Shown here: positions 35,793 to 45,244 of the stretch, piece by piece | Numbering within the stretch: the stretch's first letter is position 1 | Layout of the letters: each line of letters begins with the position of its first letter | Source: JANQIV01 sp050117315 | GTDB lineage: Bacteria > Bacteroidota > Ignavibacteria > Ignavibacteriales > Melioribacteraceae | Length of the DNA: 64,000 nucleotides | Reading direction: 5' to 3' | Assembly: GCA_050117315.1 (NCBI GenBank) | Contig: JASFMY010000006.1 | Span: 1 to 64,000, forward strand | Notes under the pieces: model-generated | What the model was told of the DNA's origin: nothing | Seen by the model: the letters and a program-made list of their open reading frames with translations, nothing else | Databases searched by the model: none | Made by a program: the position numbers and the translations under genes

Positions 35793-35876
35793 CGCAGATT
35801 TAGAAATCTGCGAGGCAACTTTGCACAGCACTAAAAATTCACTACTATAAACCCAACTTTTCAAAAAGTTGGGTTT
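35793..35876 (+). terminator. Two hairpins ending aspS transcription
   Basis: CGCAGATTT/AAATCTGCG (35793-35812) is followed by AAACCCAACTTTT/AAAAGTTGGGTTT (35849-35876), a 13-bp stem, and then CTTTAATTT. The second is a textbook intrinsic terminator. Confidence 0.8.
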
Positions 35877-35903
35877 CTTTAATTTAAAGACGGGCTTCAT
35901 TTT

Positions 35904-35945
35904 GAAAAAGTTGGGGCTATTGTTAATATCTCGCATTAAGTTGAC
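35904..35945. repeat. Dispersed repeat, 42 bp
   Basis: It matches 25600-25641 at 40 of 42 positions in the same orientation. It lies in the short gap between the aspS terminator and the SIMPL gene. Confidence 0.8.
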
Positions 35946-35990
35946 ACCATATACTTAGGCGGGACTTTTTTATTTATGAGGTTAGTCATA

Positions 35991-36731
35991 TTATTTTAGT
36001 TCAAAACTTACAGTAACTGTTGCACTGATTTTTATTTGTCCAAGAGCCATTGAACCATCCGATTCAAACGAATCAGGAGAATCGACATTCTGAATTACAT
36101 TTTGCGATAATCCGCCCGACCATCTTGAACCCCACCGTCTATTGTAATTTGACCACCAACCGGATGAATTTTCTTGAATATTATACGGATCGCCAACATC
36201 TTGCCCAAGCTCTGCAGCTAAAACGATTGCCTTTTCTTTAGCAGCTTTAACAGCAAGAGAACGAGCCTGATCCCTGTATTTTCTTAACTCGGTGGTTCTG
36301 AATTTTATACCGTGTACATGAGTTGCTCCGGCTTCAAGTACTTGAGATAAGATATCTTCAAATTTTGATAGATCTCTAATTGTTAACACAATCGTCTTTC
36401 TCACAAAATATCCGATAAAATCCTCAATCTCTCTATAATCTTTATATCTAGGTTCTATCTCTAGATAATCTGTTTGAATAAATTTCTTTTCTATGTTTTG
36501 CTCTAATGCTACCGCAATAATTTTTTTGATTATTGAATCATTTGCGGCTTTTGCTTTATTGATTTCTTTATTCTGAGTCTCTACACCAAGCGTTAAAATA
36601 ACTTCATCAGGAGTAACTTTTACTTCTGCATTCCCGCTGACGGTTATTTGTCTTTTATCTCTTTCCTGGGCATAGAGTAGAAAAGGGATTAGAAAGATAA
36701 TTGTAAAAAGAATTTTTGTGTTTTGCTTCAT
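35991..36731 (-). CDS. SIMPL (DUF541) domain exported protein
   Basis: The start at 36731 (MKQNTKILF) follows GGAG; the ATG 12 bases upstream lacks a site. The 246 residues comprise a signal peptide ending LLYAQ and a SIMPL domain: ITVSGNAEVKVTPDEVILTL, VETQNKEINKAKAAND and KAAKEKAIVLAAELGQ are all typical. SIMPL proteins are periplasmic or surface-exposed and of uncertain function. A Trp/Gly-rich insert (GWWSNYNRRWGSRWSGG) precedes the last strand. The neighbour upstream is a secreted hydrolase in the same direction. Confidence 0.85.
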   Translation of the reverse strand: MKQNTKILFTIIFLIPFLLYAQERDKRQITVSGNAEVKVTPDEVILTLGVETQNKEINKAKAANDSIIKKIIAVALEQNIEKKFIQTDYLEIEPRYKDYREIEDFIGYFVRKTIVLTIRDLSKFEDILSQVLEAGATHVHGIKFRTTELRKYRDQARSLAVKAAKEKAIVLAAELGQDVGDPYNIQENSSGWWSNYNRRWGSRWSGGLSQNVIQNVDSPDSFESDGSMALGQIKISATVTVSFELK

Positions 36732-36774
36732 TAAAATCTCCACTTTTATAATTATTGTTAGCGGCTGTTTTATA

Positions 36775-38208
36775 TTAATTTGGTATTATATTCACTATTA
36801 CTCTTTTATATCTTGATAACTGAGGCTGCCCCTTGTCGGTAACTTTTAATATAAAATGAGCCGTTTCAGCCTTTTCAACTATCGGAGCTTTTATCCAGAC
36901 CGCGCGTGCGTTCTCAGCGGAATCAATTTTTATCATTTTTTTATATGAACCAGCCTCCGGATAGTTGAACCAAAGGTAACTTAGGTTGTCTCCATCAGGA
37001 TCAGTTGTGCCGCTTGCATCCAACCCAAAACCTTCTCCGGATTTTACTGTTATTTCCTCAGAATGTTTCAACGCAGGAACAGGCGGATGATTAGCTGCCT
37101 CATAAGATTTCGTGCACCAGTCCATACGCGTTGCAAAATCATTTTGAAAATCCTCTCTCCAACGCCACAATGTTACTTTATTATCAGCAAAGGTAACAGT
37201 ATCTCTTCGAACCGTACGTCCGTAATCGTTAAATATATATGGTGTATAGGTGTCATTGGCATGTGTCCAGATTGCTCTAGTTTCCGGTTCAAACGGAACG
37301 CCCGATTTGCCTTTTTTCTGCTTGGTAAAATCAGGTTTGTAAAGTTCGTAACGACCACCCCAGCCCCCCCATTCGGGATGCTCCGGTTCATTCAGTCCGT
37401 TTGATATTAATGATAAATATGCCGGGGTATCTCCTTCCATACCGTAGGCGACATCTGGATACATTGCACCGAGAGGGCCATGATCTTGTTGAATATTCTC
37501 TGCCAGCCAACTATTGCTGATCTCATTATTATTTATCCCGTCCACATAACTATTAATTGCATTCCATGTTGCGCTGCCGTAATCATCACCTGGACTAACA
37601 ATGTAAAATAAGTTCGGGAAATTATTTCTTATCCAAATACCGCTGTCGTCCTGATCAGATATCGTATATACTCTGAGCTTTGCGATTAATTCACCAGCTT
37701 CTGTTTCTGTTTTTGCATTTTTAATTTTGAATAAAGCCTGGGCAAGCGTATTGACTCCACCCCAAACTGATATCCATAACGGACGCTCATCCTTTTCTTC
37801 AAGTATTTTTATAATCCAATCCGAACCTTCCGAATCTTTTCCTTCGCCGACTGCTAGCATTCCATATTTCGGAAAACCTTGCTTTACCAGTTTTAAAAGT
37901 TCTTCCGCTTCCGGATAGCCGGCTTCATGTTTGATAAGATTGGGACGTACCTCGCTATAAGCCTGGATCACATTTCTAATTGACTCCGGAGCGATACTTG
38001 TTTTTTTCCAACAAGAGGTTGTGGCAACTAATCCTTTGATATCAATTTCATTAGAGTAAAGCAGTAAACGAACTAAAGATTGAGTATCGTCTGGATCCGC
38101 TTCTATATCCGTTAAAATAATTACTCTACGTTTTTGATTCTCTTGAGCAAAAAGAGATTGCGAGTGGAACAATAACGAAAAAATAATTAAAAATAAGACT
38201 GACCTCAT
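36775..38208 (-). CDS. Secreted DUF1593 (nucleoside hydrolase-like) protein
   Basis: The 477 residues begin with a signal peptide (ending SLFAQ) and then IILTDIEADPDDTQSLVRLL. This resembles the Asp-rich, Ca-binding N-terminal motif of inosine/uridine nucleoside hydrolases. The family (DUF1593) occurs in polysaccharide-degrading bacteria. A C-terminal Ig-like domain follows, around residue 385-475 (DASGTTDPDGDNLSYLWFNYPE). It is likely a periplasmic or extracellular hydrolase of sugar or nucleoside-like substrates; the substrate is unknown. Confidence 0.8.
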   Translation of the reverse strand: MRSVLFLIIFSLLFHSQSLFAQENQKRRVIILTDIEADPDDTQSLVRLLLYSNEIDIKGLVATTSCWKKTSIAPESIRNVIQAYSEVRPNLIKHEAGYPEAEELLKLVKQGFPKYGMLAVGEGKDSEGSDWIIKILEEKDERPLWISVWGGVNTLAQALFKIKNAKTETEAGELIAKLRVYTISDQDDSGIWIRNNFPNLFYIVSPGDDYGSATWNAINSYVDGINNNEISNSWLAENIQQDHGPLGAMYPDVAYGMEGDTPAYLSLISNGLNEPEHPEWGGWGGRYELYKPDFTKQKKGKSGVPFEPETRAIWTHANDTYTPYIFNDYGRTVRRDTVTFADNKVTLWRWREDFQNDFATRMDWCTKSYEAANHPPVPALKHSEEITVKSGEGFGLDASGTTDPDGDNLSYLWFNYPEAGSYKKMIKIDSAENARAVWIKAPIVEKAETAHFILKVTDKGQPQLSRYKRVIVNIIPN

Positions 38209-38506
38209 AACGATTGTACTCCGGAGTTTAGAATTATTCTAATATATAATATTCAAAAATGTTCAGTAACAAAAATATTTTGGTGGCATAGCCGCTAACT
38301 TTATTTTAACCTGCAAGATTCTCTGTGGTTTAGTCTGTTAGTTTCGCAATATCTCGACGATCTAAAGACTGTTATTACCTATCATCATACCTTTAATTTG
38401 TGTCCAATGTTGGGTGTATAATTTAATCCTATCGACATTCTCATCGGATTTAAATATATCACAAAAATATAAATTATTAAATAGTATCGATAGGAATTAA
38501 GGTAAT

Positions 38507-38603
38507 CCTTAAGAGGGCGTGTGAAAATAGGGTCAGTTTCGTTTCTTTAATGAAATTAAAACATTTTTCCCAAAAAAATGAATTATCACACACCCTCTTA
38601 AGG
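38507..38603. repeat. 97-bp element with 18-bp terminal inverted repeats
   Basis: CCTTAAGAGGGCGTGTGA (38507-38524) pairs with TCACACACCCTCTTAAGG (38586-38603), with one mismatch. The interior is AT-rich and non-coding. Its size and ends fit a MITE; the parent transposon family is not in the window. Confidence 0.7.
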
Positions 38604-38764
38604 CTATGGTTTACCACTTAATGGCAACCATTTCAAATGTTCTACAGCCCTTTGACGACCGGCAGCTCCCCGAACTTTCCGTTAAGCAGAGATATAACGC
38701 ATTATCTAATATAGGCTCTTAAAGTATTTGATTTTTATAGTACGGTTTAAAATGTTATAATAAT

Positions 38765-38930
38765 ACTACCCCTAACGCCAAGACAGTAGGAGTTTTATCA
38801 TTGTAGTATCAGCATCCCTAATATCAAGATAATAGGGTTCTTATCATCGTAACAATAGTATTCCTATCATTAGTACAACAGTACTCCCGGTATCTCTTTA
38901 ATAGGATCCCCGGCATTACCGTAATATGCA
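38765..38930. repeat. Degenerate tandem array, ~7 units of 22-23 bp
   Basis: Units such as ATCCCTAATATCAAGATAAT followed by AGG, and ATTCCTATCATTAGTACAAC followed by AGT, line up with a period of 22-23 bases. The pattern is CCTA or TTATC, ATNA, then a TAATAG-like end. Non-coding. Confidence 0.55.
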
Positions 38931-39049
38931 CAGTTACATACTATTAGTTTACAACAAAACATTATAATGATATCTCAAAAATCATTACCGGTAATGATTC
39001 AGGCAAGCTGTATAAATTTACTAAAGGGCTATAATGTTACACCGGGTTA

Positions 39050-39083
39050 ATAATAGAGTTTCTGCAAAATTAGACATCTAAAC
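39050..39083. repeat. Inverted copy of a dispersed repeat
   Basis: It is the reverse complement of 25566-25599 with one mismatch in 34 bases. Confidence 0.8.
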
Positions 39084-39268
39084 GTTTTGTCATTTCGACC
39101 GGAGGGAGAAATCTTTGAAATTGTACTCTAATTGAAAGATTTCCTGCCAAAAAGACGGCGGACAGGCTCACCCAAAAAACGGGTTCGACTGACTTTTTAG
39201 TTTGCAGAAACTTTAATATAGATTTATCTGCCGGACAAATTGATTGCCGGTTAAAGGGCGTTTTATTT

Positions 39269-39847
39269 TCACACGGATATTAGCTTTGCCAGATATCTCC
39301 AATAAAAAATCATCAGGGTTAAGAGTATGAGTGCCCCGATAAGTATTTTTAGAACAATTTTTGAATTGAGTTTCTCTTTATCTTTCTTTAAAAGTCCTAC
39401 CAGTATCAGCAATGAGCCCGCTATTTTATACTGGTCTGCAATATTGCCGGTTGCTACTCCGTGTAGTTTTATGAAATCACTTATATAGCCTTGTGAGAAT
39501 GTGTCTATAATATTATTTGAAATAACAGCACACCAAAGCAATACCAACCCAAATGTAATTGTTTTCGAATATGGTTTAGCAATAGAATTAAATATGATTA
39601 CCGGGAACACTATAAAACTTATAATAAAATATAAAATGTACTGATGTATATTTGTTATTTCATTTCTAACAAAGTCTAAGCTTATAAAACCGGGTATTAT
39701 CATAATACCGGGTAAATTTTCCAAATATTTTTGGGCCAGTGCTTTTGTAACTTGATCTAAAACCATTAATGATAAGAGCAAAATAAACAGAACCATTATT
39801 TGTTTTTTGTTTTCTAAAACAACTTCCGAGAATTTTATTTTTATCAT
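39269..39847 (-). CDS. lspA: Signal peptidase II (prolipoprotein) homologue
   Basis: The 192-residue membrane protein has four hydrophobic segments and the LspA motifs: LDQVTKALAQ near the start, and the catalytic Asp residues in SNNIIDTF and GNIADQYKIAG. Signal peptidase II cleaves lipoprotein signal peptides in the inner membrane. The protein is slightly longer than usual at both ends, and conservation between the motifs is weak, so it could be a divergent second copy. It stands alone. Confidence 0.75.
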   Translation of the reverse strand: MIKIKFSEVVLENKKQIMVLFILLLSLMVLDQVTKALAQKYLENLPGIMIIPGFISLDFVRNEITNIHQYILYFIISFIVFPVIIFNSIAKPYSKTITFGLVLLWCAVISNNIIDTFSQGYISDFIKLHGVATGNIADQYKIAGSLLILVGLLKKDKEKLNSKIVLKILIGALILLTLMIFYWRYLAKLISV

Positions 39848-40240
39848 TTTGCACTATGGCGTTGCAGTTAAAGCACCGCCCCTGAACAATTATTTTTTTT
39901 ATTTCTTAATGAGACTTAATTTCCAACAAAAGAAAAAAATTTATCAAAATTAATTAATTTTGTAATTAATTAGAAATGAAAATGTGCCGGTTAGATGTTA
40001 GTGTATTATACACCTCTTCCAGAAAAACAGGAGGGTAAAGCATTAAACATCTTCAATTTGTAGTGCGGCACTTAAGAACAACTACTGTAAAGTAGAAGAG
40101 TAATAATTAAAATGTGTATAAAGTAAAATTAGGACAGTACCCTCTAATAAATCATTTATATACTTGGTTATCTTTTGTTATTTCATCTTAGTGTAATTAT
40201 TTTTGTTACAAATATTCATTTGAACTGTGAAATATACATT
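39848..40240. other. Intergenic region, nothing recognised
   Basis: AT-rich, with an AATTAATTTTGTAATTAATT near-palindrome around 39950-39970. No gene or clear repeat. Confidence 0.4.
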
Positions 40241-41002
40241 TTAAAGTATGAATTTATAACTTATTCCCCCTGAAAAACCATTTAAATCCATTAAGGAAAC
40301 TAAAAGCTGTAACTTACCAAGGAATAGCAGCTTGATTCCACAATTAAAATACTTCGAATCGTGCTCCAACATAAAATCAGAAAAGGAATTTATCGGGATT
40401 GAAATTCCTCCAAAAAATCCTATAAATTGGTAATGATTCGATTTCATCCAATCTGCTCCATAACCAAGGTGAAATCCAATATTTTTAATAATGGAATTAA
40501 AATGAAAAATTTTTGAACCTACAAGATAGAGGGAATTAAAATGTCTTGCATCTCCCGACGAAATAGTAGTCCCAATATCATGACAACCTAATACAATTGC
40601 AGGGAAAAAAATCCCTTCCTTTAGTATTTTCAACCTCAAACTTATCATCCTGTCGCCGACTGAAGTTTTACGCAACTCTTGAGGCAGACTTTGTCTAGTA
40701 AACCTGATACTTACTTCAAGAAAAGGGAGGTAACCAAGTGTAACAAAATAAGCCATAGCATGATATTTATATTTAGTATACTCCAGGTATTTTTTATTTA
40801 AGAAATTAACTCCCAAAATTAGATTTCCATCTGCTGCTATTTCAGCAGTTGGGACTGATACTAAACCTGATGTACCTGTAAGAGACTGGGCTTTTAGAGC
40901 TATTCTGCACAAAAAAAACAATATTAGCAAATGTATTAAACCGACTCTTATGAAAGTTTTGGGAAGATATTTCCAGGCAATATTTATTACTGCCCTGGAC
41001 AT
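40241..41002 (-). CDS. YjbH-like outer-membrane protein, N-terminal-type part
   Basis: The 253-residue product has a long N-region, then a hydrophobic segment (LIHLLILFFLCRIALKAQ) and LTGTSGLVSVPTAEIAADGN, the signature start of YjbH-type proteins. Alternating beta strands follow, as in an outer-membrane barrel, ending GFSGGISYKFIL. YjbH is linked to exopolysaccharide export. This protein is much shorter than typical YjbH (~700 residues). A second gene of this cluster (43176-44483) resembles the rest, so the function may be split. Confidence 0.6.
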   Translation of the reverse strand: MSRAVINIAWKYLPKTFIRVGLIHLLILFFLCRIALKAQSLTGTSGLVSVPTAEIAADGNLILGVNFLNKKYLEYTKYKYHAMAYFVTLGYLPFLEVSIRFTRQSLPQELRKTSVGDRMISLRLKILKEGIFFPAIVLGCHDIGTTISSGDARHFNSLYLVGSKIFHFNSIIKNIGFHLGYGADWMKSNHYQFIGFFGGISIPINSFSDFMLEHDSKYFNCGIKLLFLGKLQLLVSLMDLNGFSGGISYKFIL

Positions 41003-41096
41003 GTTATTTCCCTCATTAAATTAATATTCTGCTATAACTACCTAAAATCAATTATTTTGAATCACTAACTACCAACAATAACGGACAAATTATTGA

Positions 41097-41783
41097 TTAA
41101 TTCTCAAAAAGATAGTTAAACGTGAGCGTTATTTCAGGTCCCGAAAGTGAAACATTCTCATCGCTTACATTACCGTATACATCTTCAAGCTGCTGGGTAT
41201 AATCACCTAAAAGATAACGGAATTCGAGACCGGCAGAAAAGTTAGAAAATAATTCCTTTTCAACTCCAATAAGGGTATGCCAAATAAAATCTCTGCCGTC
41301 ATCAGTATCCTCGGCGCTGGTTCCGTTTGTAAAGGCTGTTTCAACTTTCTTTTGAATAAAGTAATAACCTCCCCCTACGCCAATATAGGTCTGTAAAGCC
41401 TGAATATTAAAAAGCGGGAAATCAACAATTGCACTGCCGGTTAAACCTATAAGCCGTATTGAAAGTTTATTATTGTCCAATCCGACACTAGCAGGAAAAT
41501 TTTGACGGTTTATAGATTCGTTCCAGTATTCAGCGCCAAGTTTAACACGCAACGGATCAATTATATTTGCTTGAATATTCAACCTGCCGGTAAAATCTCC
41601 GCCAAAATTTTCATCTCCTTCCGCGAATGATGAATTATCATTCCAGTAATCCATTGAGGGTTTATACCAGCCAACATCTACACCAATTGACCTGTAAATT
41701 GTTTGTGCACGAAAAATCGAAATCGTGCATGAAATCAAAAATAAAATCGTAAAAATTCTTAAACTATTTTTTATATGAATCAT
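41097..41783 (-). CDS. Outer-membrane beta-barrel protein
   Basis: The ATG at 41783 follows TTGGAGGAATTC; the TTG start 12 bases upstream overlaps that site and is rejected. The 228 residues have a signal peptide (to FRAQ) and alternating amphipathic strands, with LQTYIGVGGGYYFIQ and SNFSAGLEFRYLLGDYTQQL typical of 8-stranded OmpA/OprF-like barrels. It ends ITLTFNYLFEN, with the aromatic near the C-terminus seen in barrel proteins. It sits in the middle of the envelope cluster; function unknown. Confidence 0.7.
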   Translation of the reverse strand: MIHIKNSLRIFTILFLISCTISIFRAQTIYRSIGVDVGWYKPSMDYWNDNSSFAEGDENFGGDFTGRLNIQANIIDPLRVKLGAEYWNESINRQNFPASVGLDNNKLSIRLIGLTGSAIVDFPLFNIQALQTYIGVGGGYYFIQKKVETAFTNGTSAEDTDDGRDFIWHTLIGVEKELFSNFSAGLEFRYLLGDYTQQLEDVYGNVSDENVSLSGPEITLTFNYLFEN

Positions 41784-41845
41784 GAATTCCTCCAATTGAT
41801 TTCTATAGTAAAGAATACTCTAAAAAAATGTTAATTGGCTTAAAT

Positions 41846-43144
41846 TTACCACCACCACGATCCACCACCTTGGTCATGTACGCATTTGTAGTAGACGTGT
41901 GTAACTGATCCTAGTGTAATTAATTTGCCTTTGTATTTTATTTTACCTCCTATTGCAGCATATTCTGCCGAGATTTCGATTTCTTGTCCTGTCTCCACAT
42001 CATAATATTTAGTCTTTATTTCACCAGTTGGCGCGTTTTCCTGTCCACTAGGACACTTTAATAACACATGTATTATTTCATGGTTTGAAGATCCAAAACA
42101 GTTGGCATTATGAATTTTAGGCAAAGATGAAGTTCGAGTAGTACTATTTAAACAAAACGTGATTACAGTAGGGTAGTCAAATTTGAAACCATAATTCCTC
42201 TCCAATAAAGAAATACAATATTCCTCTAACAAATCAGGAGGTTGCAGAGAAAGATTACTAACTTTTACTGAGTTAGCTGGTCGTTCAATACTAAAAACTT
42301 TCTTGGAATCAGTTACTAAAGAATCAATTAATGTGTTCTTTAGGATTTCTTCCTTAAAAGTATATTCTGAATTTAATGACAAAGTATACCTCCCAAATTC
42401 GTTAACTTCAACAATTGCAGTTAAGCTGTCTTCTTGTACAACCGGAACAAAAACTGATAATTCATTGACAGGTTTAATTTTAGTAGATTTCGTTAATAGT
42501 AGCTCAATTCCGGGAACCAACTTACATGGTAATGGGAACAAAATTCTAAATTGTCTCTCCGGTTTATTATCTGGAATTGCCTGAATATCCAAAATGGCTA
42601 TTGGAATATTTTCATCAAAAAATGACCCGGCTTCCGGGCCTTCTAAAGGAGTAATAGTAATTTTTGTTTCTTGGGAAAAACAACCGTCGGGTATTTGAAC
42701 TTCAAAAAAACGAGAATCTCCAATTTTATCCGTGATTGTGCTTTGTTGACTGTTTATTGTTATACTAGTCCCCTTTTTTTTCATGAATATTGAGTTTAGA
42801 ATTGTAGCCTCGGATGTTATTGATACCAATATTGGAGTGAAGACATAATCATCTGCTTCAGCGATAAGGACATGCTGACCTGGTTCTAAAGAAGTTTCAA
42901 TAATAAATTCTCCCATATTATTTGTATTAACGGTTTTGTTATCAAAAGTGACTTTTGCATTGCTGATCGGTTGATTTGTGGATAAATCGAATATTTTTGA
43001 TGCAACATTTGGCTTATATGAAATAGATATCGGTTCTGTTGGTCCGACCTTTTCAGTTTTGCAGCTCCACCATATTGTAAGCATTACCGTAAATAAAAAA
43101 GCAACAAATAAACCGGAAATAGTATAGTTTTTCTTGGTCCTCAT
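41846..43144 (-). CDS. Lipoprotein with a carboxypeptidase-regulatory-like domain
   Basis: The 432-residue product has a lipobox-type signal (TIWWSC, Cys near residue 28). A beta-sandwich of the carboxypeptidase regulatory type follows at ~50-120 (SKIFDLSTNQPISNAKVTFD), then a middle domain, and a Cys-containing C-terminal part with HEIIHVLLKCPSG. The chain ends GGGSWWW. HEIIH resembles a zinc motif, but no other protease feature is visible. The protein is probably anchored to the outer membrane, within the same cluster as the YjbH-like genes. Confidence 0.65.
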   Translation of the reverse strand: MRTKKNYTISGLFVAFLFTVMLTIWWSCKTEKVGPTEPISISYKPNVASKIFDLSTNQPISNAKVTFDNKTVNTNNMGEFIIETSLEPGQHVLIAEADDYVFTPILVSITSEATILNSIFMKKKGTSITINSQQSTITDKIGDSRFFEVQIPDGCFSQETKITITPLEGPEAGSFFDENIPIAILDIQAIPDNKPERQFRILFPLPCKLVPGIELLLTKSTKIKPVNELSVFVPVVQEDSLTAIVEVNEFGRYTLSLNSEYTFKEEILKNTLIDSLVTDSKKVFSIERPANSVKVSNLSLQPPDLLEEYCISLLERNYGFKFDYPTVITFCLNSTTRTSSLPKIHNANCFGSSNHEIIHVLLKCPSGQENAPTGEIKTKYYDVETGQEIEISAEYAAIGGKIKYKGKLITLGSVTHVYYKCVHDQGGGSWWW

Positions 43145-43175
43145 ATACCCTCCCGTATATATAATTTGTTGATAA

Positions 43176-44483
43176 TTATCTATATAATACCAGTTGGTTA
43201 TTAATAAAGTCTGGATTAAAAAATTTGATGAACTCGTCTATATTGTTTCCAGTGTTGTATAATAGGCCGTCATCTGTCAAACCCTTAGCCCTGTATTCCC
43301 ACATAAAAGTTTTTGCCGGTCGAATTCTAACTCGACTTGATTTCATATATTTTGAAGGAAAAAGCGGGATAGAAAAATTAAGTCCGCCGTTATGATCGAG
43401 CTCGGTTCTTGTAATAAAGAAGCCGATATCGACCTCACCAAACTGCCTTTTGATATCAAACCTCCAGCCGGTGTCTTCATATAAAAACTTCCCGCAAGTA
43501 ACTTTTACCGATAAATCCAGTTCACTAAAACGGTAACCGCCATTTATAAAAGGAGTGAAGCAATTCAAATGAGAATAATGCAATACACCACCATAATACG
43601 AAGCGTAGCCTGTGTAACCCAATTTGGTACCCAAAGACCATTTCCCGTTTCCAAAATATTTTTTTATTTCAATATCAAATCCATATCGGTTGCGTGTGAA
43701 ATACCCTGTGGTTGCCGAGACAAAGATATTATAAGGTAAACGGGAAAATTGGCTTAAAGTTATTAGACCGGGTCTTAAGTAATCTCCCTCAACAGTAAGC
43801 TCATTTTGAATCGGGATAATAAGTTGTGCCGATAAGGACATTCCAGCTAAAAAAGTGGTTTCAACTGCCGGAGCAAGATTTATCTGTGATTCTACCGGGT
43901 CATCGTAATTCCCAAATTGGGCATGGAACTGCGGATGAATAGCAATATTGATAATGTAATCTGAATTATTTTTATAAGAAATATTCTCCAATCGCTTCCA
44001 TAGAGAATCAACACTAAGTGTCGTATTGATATTATCATAAAGATATTCGAAGATAGTATTTCTTTGCATTAAAGAACGGTATCTTGAAGGAGTGATTGTA
44101 AGAGCAATAATTGGAGTTTTACAATATTGTGGAATTAAAATTACATTCATATTTTCCGGCACGACCGGCACAACTATCTCCAGTACTTCCCTAATTGCAT
44201 CTATTCCATAACGGTATATAATATTCTCATAAGTAACTATTACATTATTATCTTCAGAAAGAACCGCAACATTATTAAAGCCACCTTTAATTAGTAAAGT
44301 CGTAACACGGCTTTCAATATTTTCCTTTTCGGACGCAAAATTTAAAGAGAGGTAAAAAAATAGACTAACCAGAGAAATGATTATATATTTTTTTGAGGAT
44401 TTAATACTGAAGAAAAAATTTAGGCGAGTGTTTAGCAAAAACAAAGCATATTTACAAAGATGCATTTTTAGCTCACTAAACAA
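43176..44483 (-). CDS. YjbH-like exopolysaccharide-associated protein, C-terminal-type part
   Basis: The 435 residues have an internal signal-anchor-like stretch (IIISLVSLFFYLSLNF). Its C-terminal half (GGLNFSIPLFPSKYM, then RPAKTFMWEYRAKG) is like the end of YjbH proteins. The beginning (~55-150) is a separate domain. ATG 44483 and a second ATG six codons later are both possible. It is the first gene of a four-gene minus-strand cluster with the lipoprotein, the barrel protein and the shorter YjbH-like gene. A role in surface polysaccharide export is inferred from homology only. Confidence 0.6.
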   Translation of the reverse strand: MFSELKMHLCKYALFLLNTRLNFFFSIKSSKKYIIISLVSLFFYLSLNFASEKENIESRVTTLLIKGGFNNVAVLSEDNNVIVTYENIIYRYGIDAIREVLEIVVPVVPENMNVILIPQYCKTPIIALTITPSRYRSLMQRNTIFEYLYDNINTTLSVDSLWKRLENISYKNNSDYIINIAIHPQFHAQFGNYDDPVESQINLAPAVETTFLAGMSLSAQLIIPIQNELTVEGDYLRPGLITLSQFSRLPYNIFVSATTGYFTRNRYGFDIEIKKYFGNGKWSLGTKLGYTGYASYYGGVLHYSHLNCFTPFINGGYRFSELDLSVKVTCGKFLYEDTGWRFDIKRQFGEVDIGFFITRTELDHNGGLNFSIPLFPSKYMKSSRVRIRPAKTFMWEYRAKGLTDDGLLYNTGNNIDEFIKFFNPDFINNQLVLYR

Positions 44484-45244
44484 TTAATAACAGATCATTC
44501 TATCTTACTGCATTAAGCGAATAAACTGTGAATATTATTAGAAGAAAAGCACACTATTTTGATGTTTTGAGGATTAATTATAGAGCCCAAAAGGAAAGAT
44601 GTACATTACTTGGACAGAAGGTAAACCGCTTTTAGCTCTTTTCAAATTTTTAATGACTGAAACATCTTATCGTAACTGCGGAAAATATACTAAATGTTTT
44701 TATAAAATTAAAGCTATTATATTAATATTCTACATTACAAATGTATTGCTGTTTTATCTTTTATAGCATAAAAAATAAGGAAATATCACCAGATTTACTT
44801 CGTAAGTAAATTAAAAAGGAATTATTGAAAAAACGATTAACTAAATTCGCTTGCTAATTATCTTTACTGAAGTTTCTTTCAATCTCGTACTTTTTATTTT
44901 GGCAAATTATATTACCCACATTTTCTTTTTCAGACCGAATGATGAACATGGCTTTTCCATAAGAAAAGATTTCTCATTTCAGAGCTAAAGGTTCAAGTAA
45001 TTGCAGATTACCGTTTGTGTAAACAAAAACCGAAATTTCTTCTCCCAATGCGCCAAGAGGTCCGAAGTCGTAGTGAAGATTCAATCCTTCCAATAGTGTC
45101 TTTGTTAAAGTTCAGCAACTCCCTTGCCGTTAAGATTTAAAAAATTAAGCTGATTAAAATAACTAAAAAAAAATGATCTTAACAATTCTCTTTCCATTTA
45201 TTAACCATGGCAAAATTAATTTGGATTTAAAACAGAATAAACCG
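44484..45244. other. Intergenic region with a gene remnant
   Basis: About 760 bases. A short coding remnant lies at 44974-45113. Apart from a small hairpin (ATTTACTTCGTAAGTAAAT near 44795) nothing else is seen. Confidence 0.5.
44974..45113 (-). pseudogene. 3' remnant of an unidentified gene
   Basis: A minus-strand frame reads LLEGLNLHYDFGPLGALGEE, then ISVFVYTNGNLQLLEPLALK and a stop at 44974-44976. It has the codon use and amino-acid pattern of a real protein end. An in-frame TGA about 45 codons upstream, with no start, shows that only a fragment is left. It sits directly downstream of galK, so it may once have been part of the sugar operon. Confidence 0.45.

Larger units (their letters stand above)
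38209..39268. other. Repeat-rich intergenic region
   Basis: About 1.06 kb with no gene. It contains an inverted-repeat element (38507-38603), a ~22-bp degenerate tandem array (38765-38930) and an inverted copy of a dispersed repeat (39050-39083). Confidence 0.6.
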
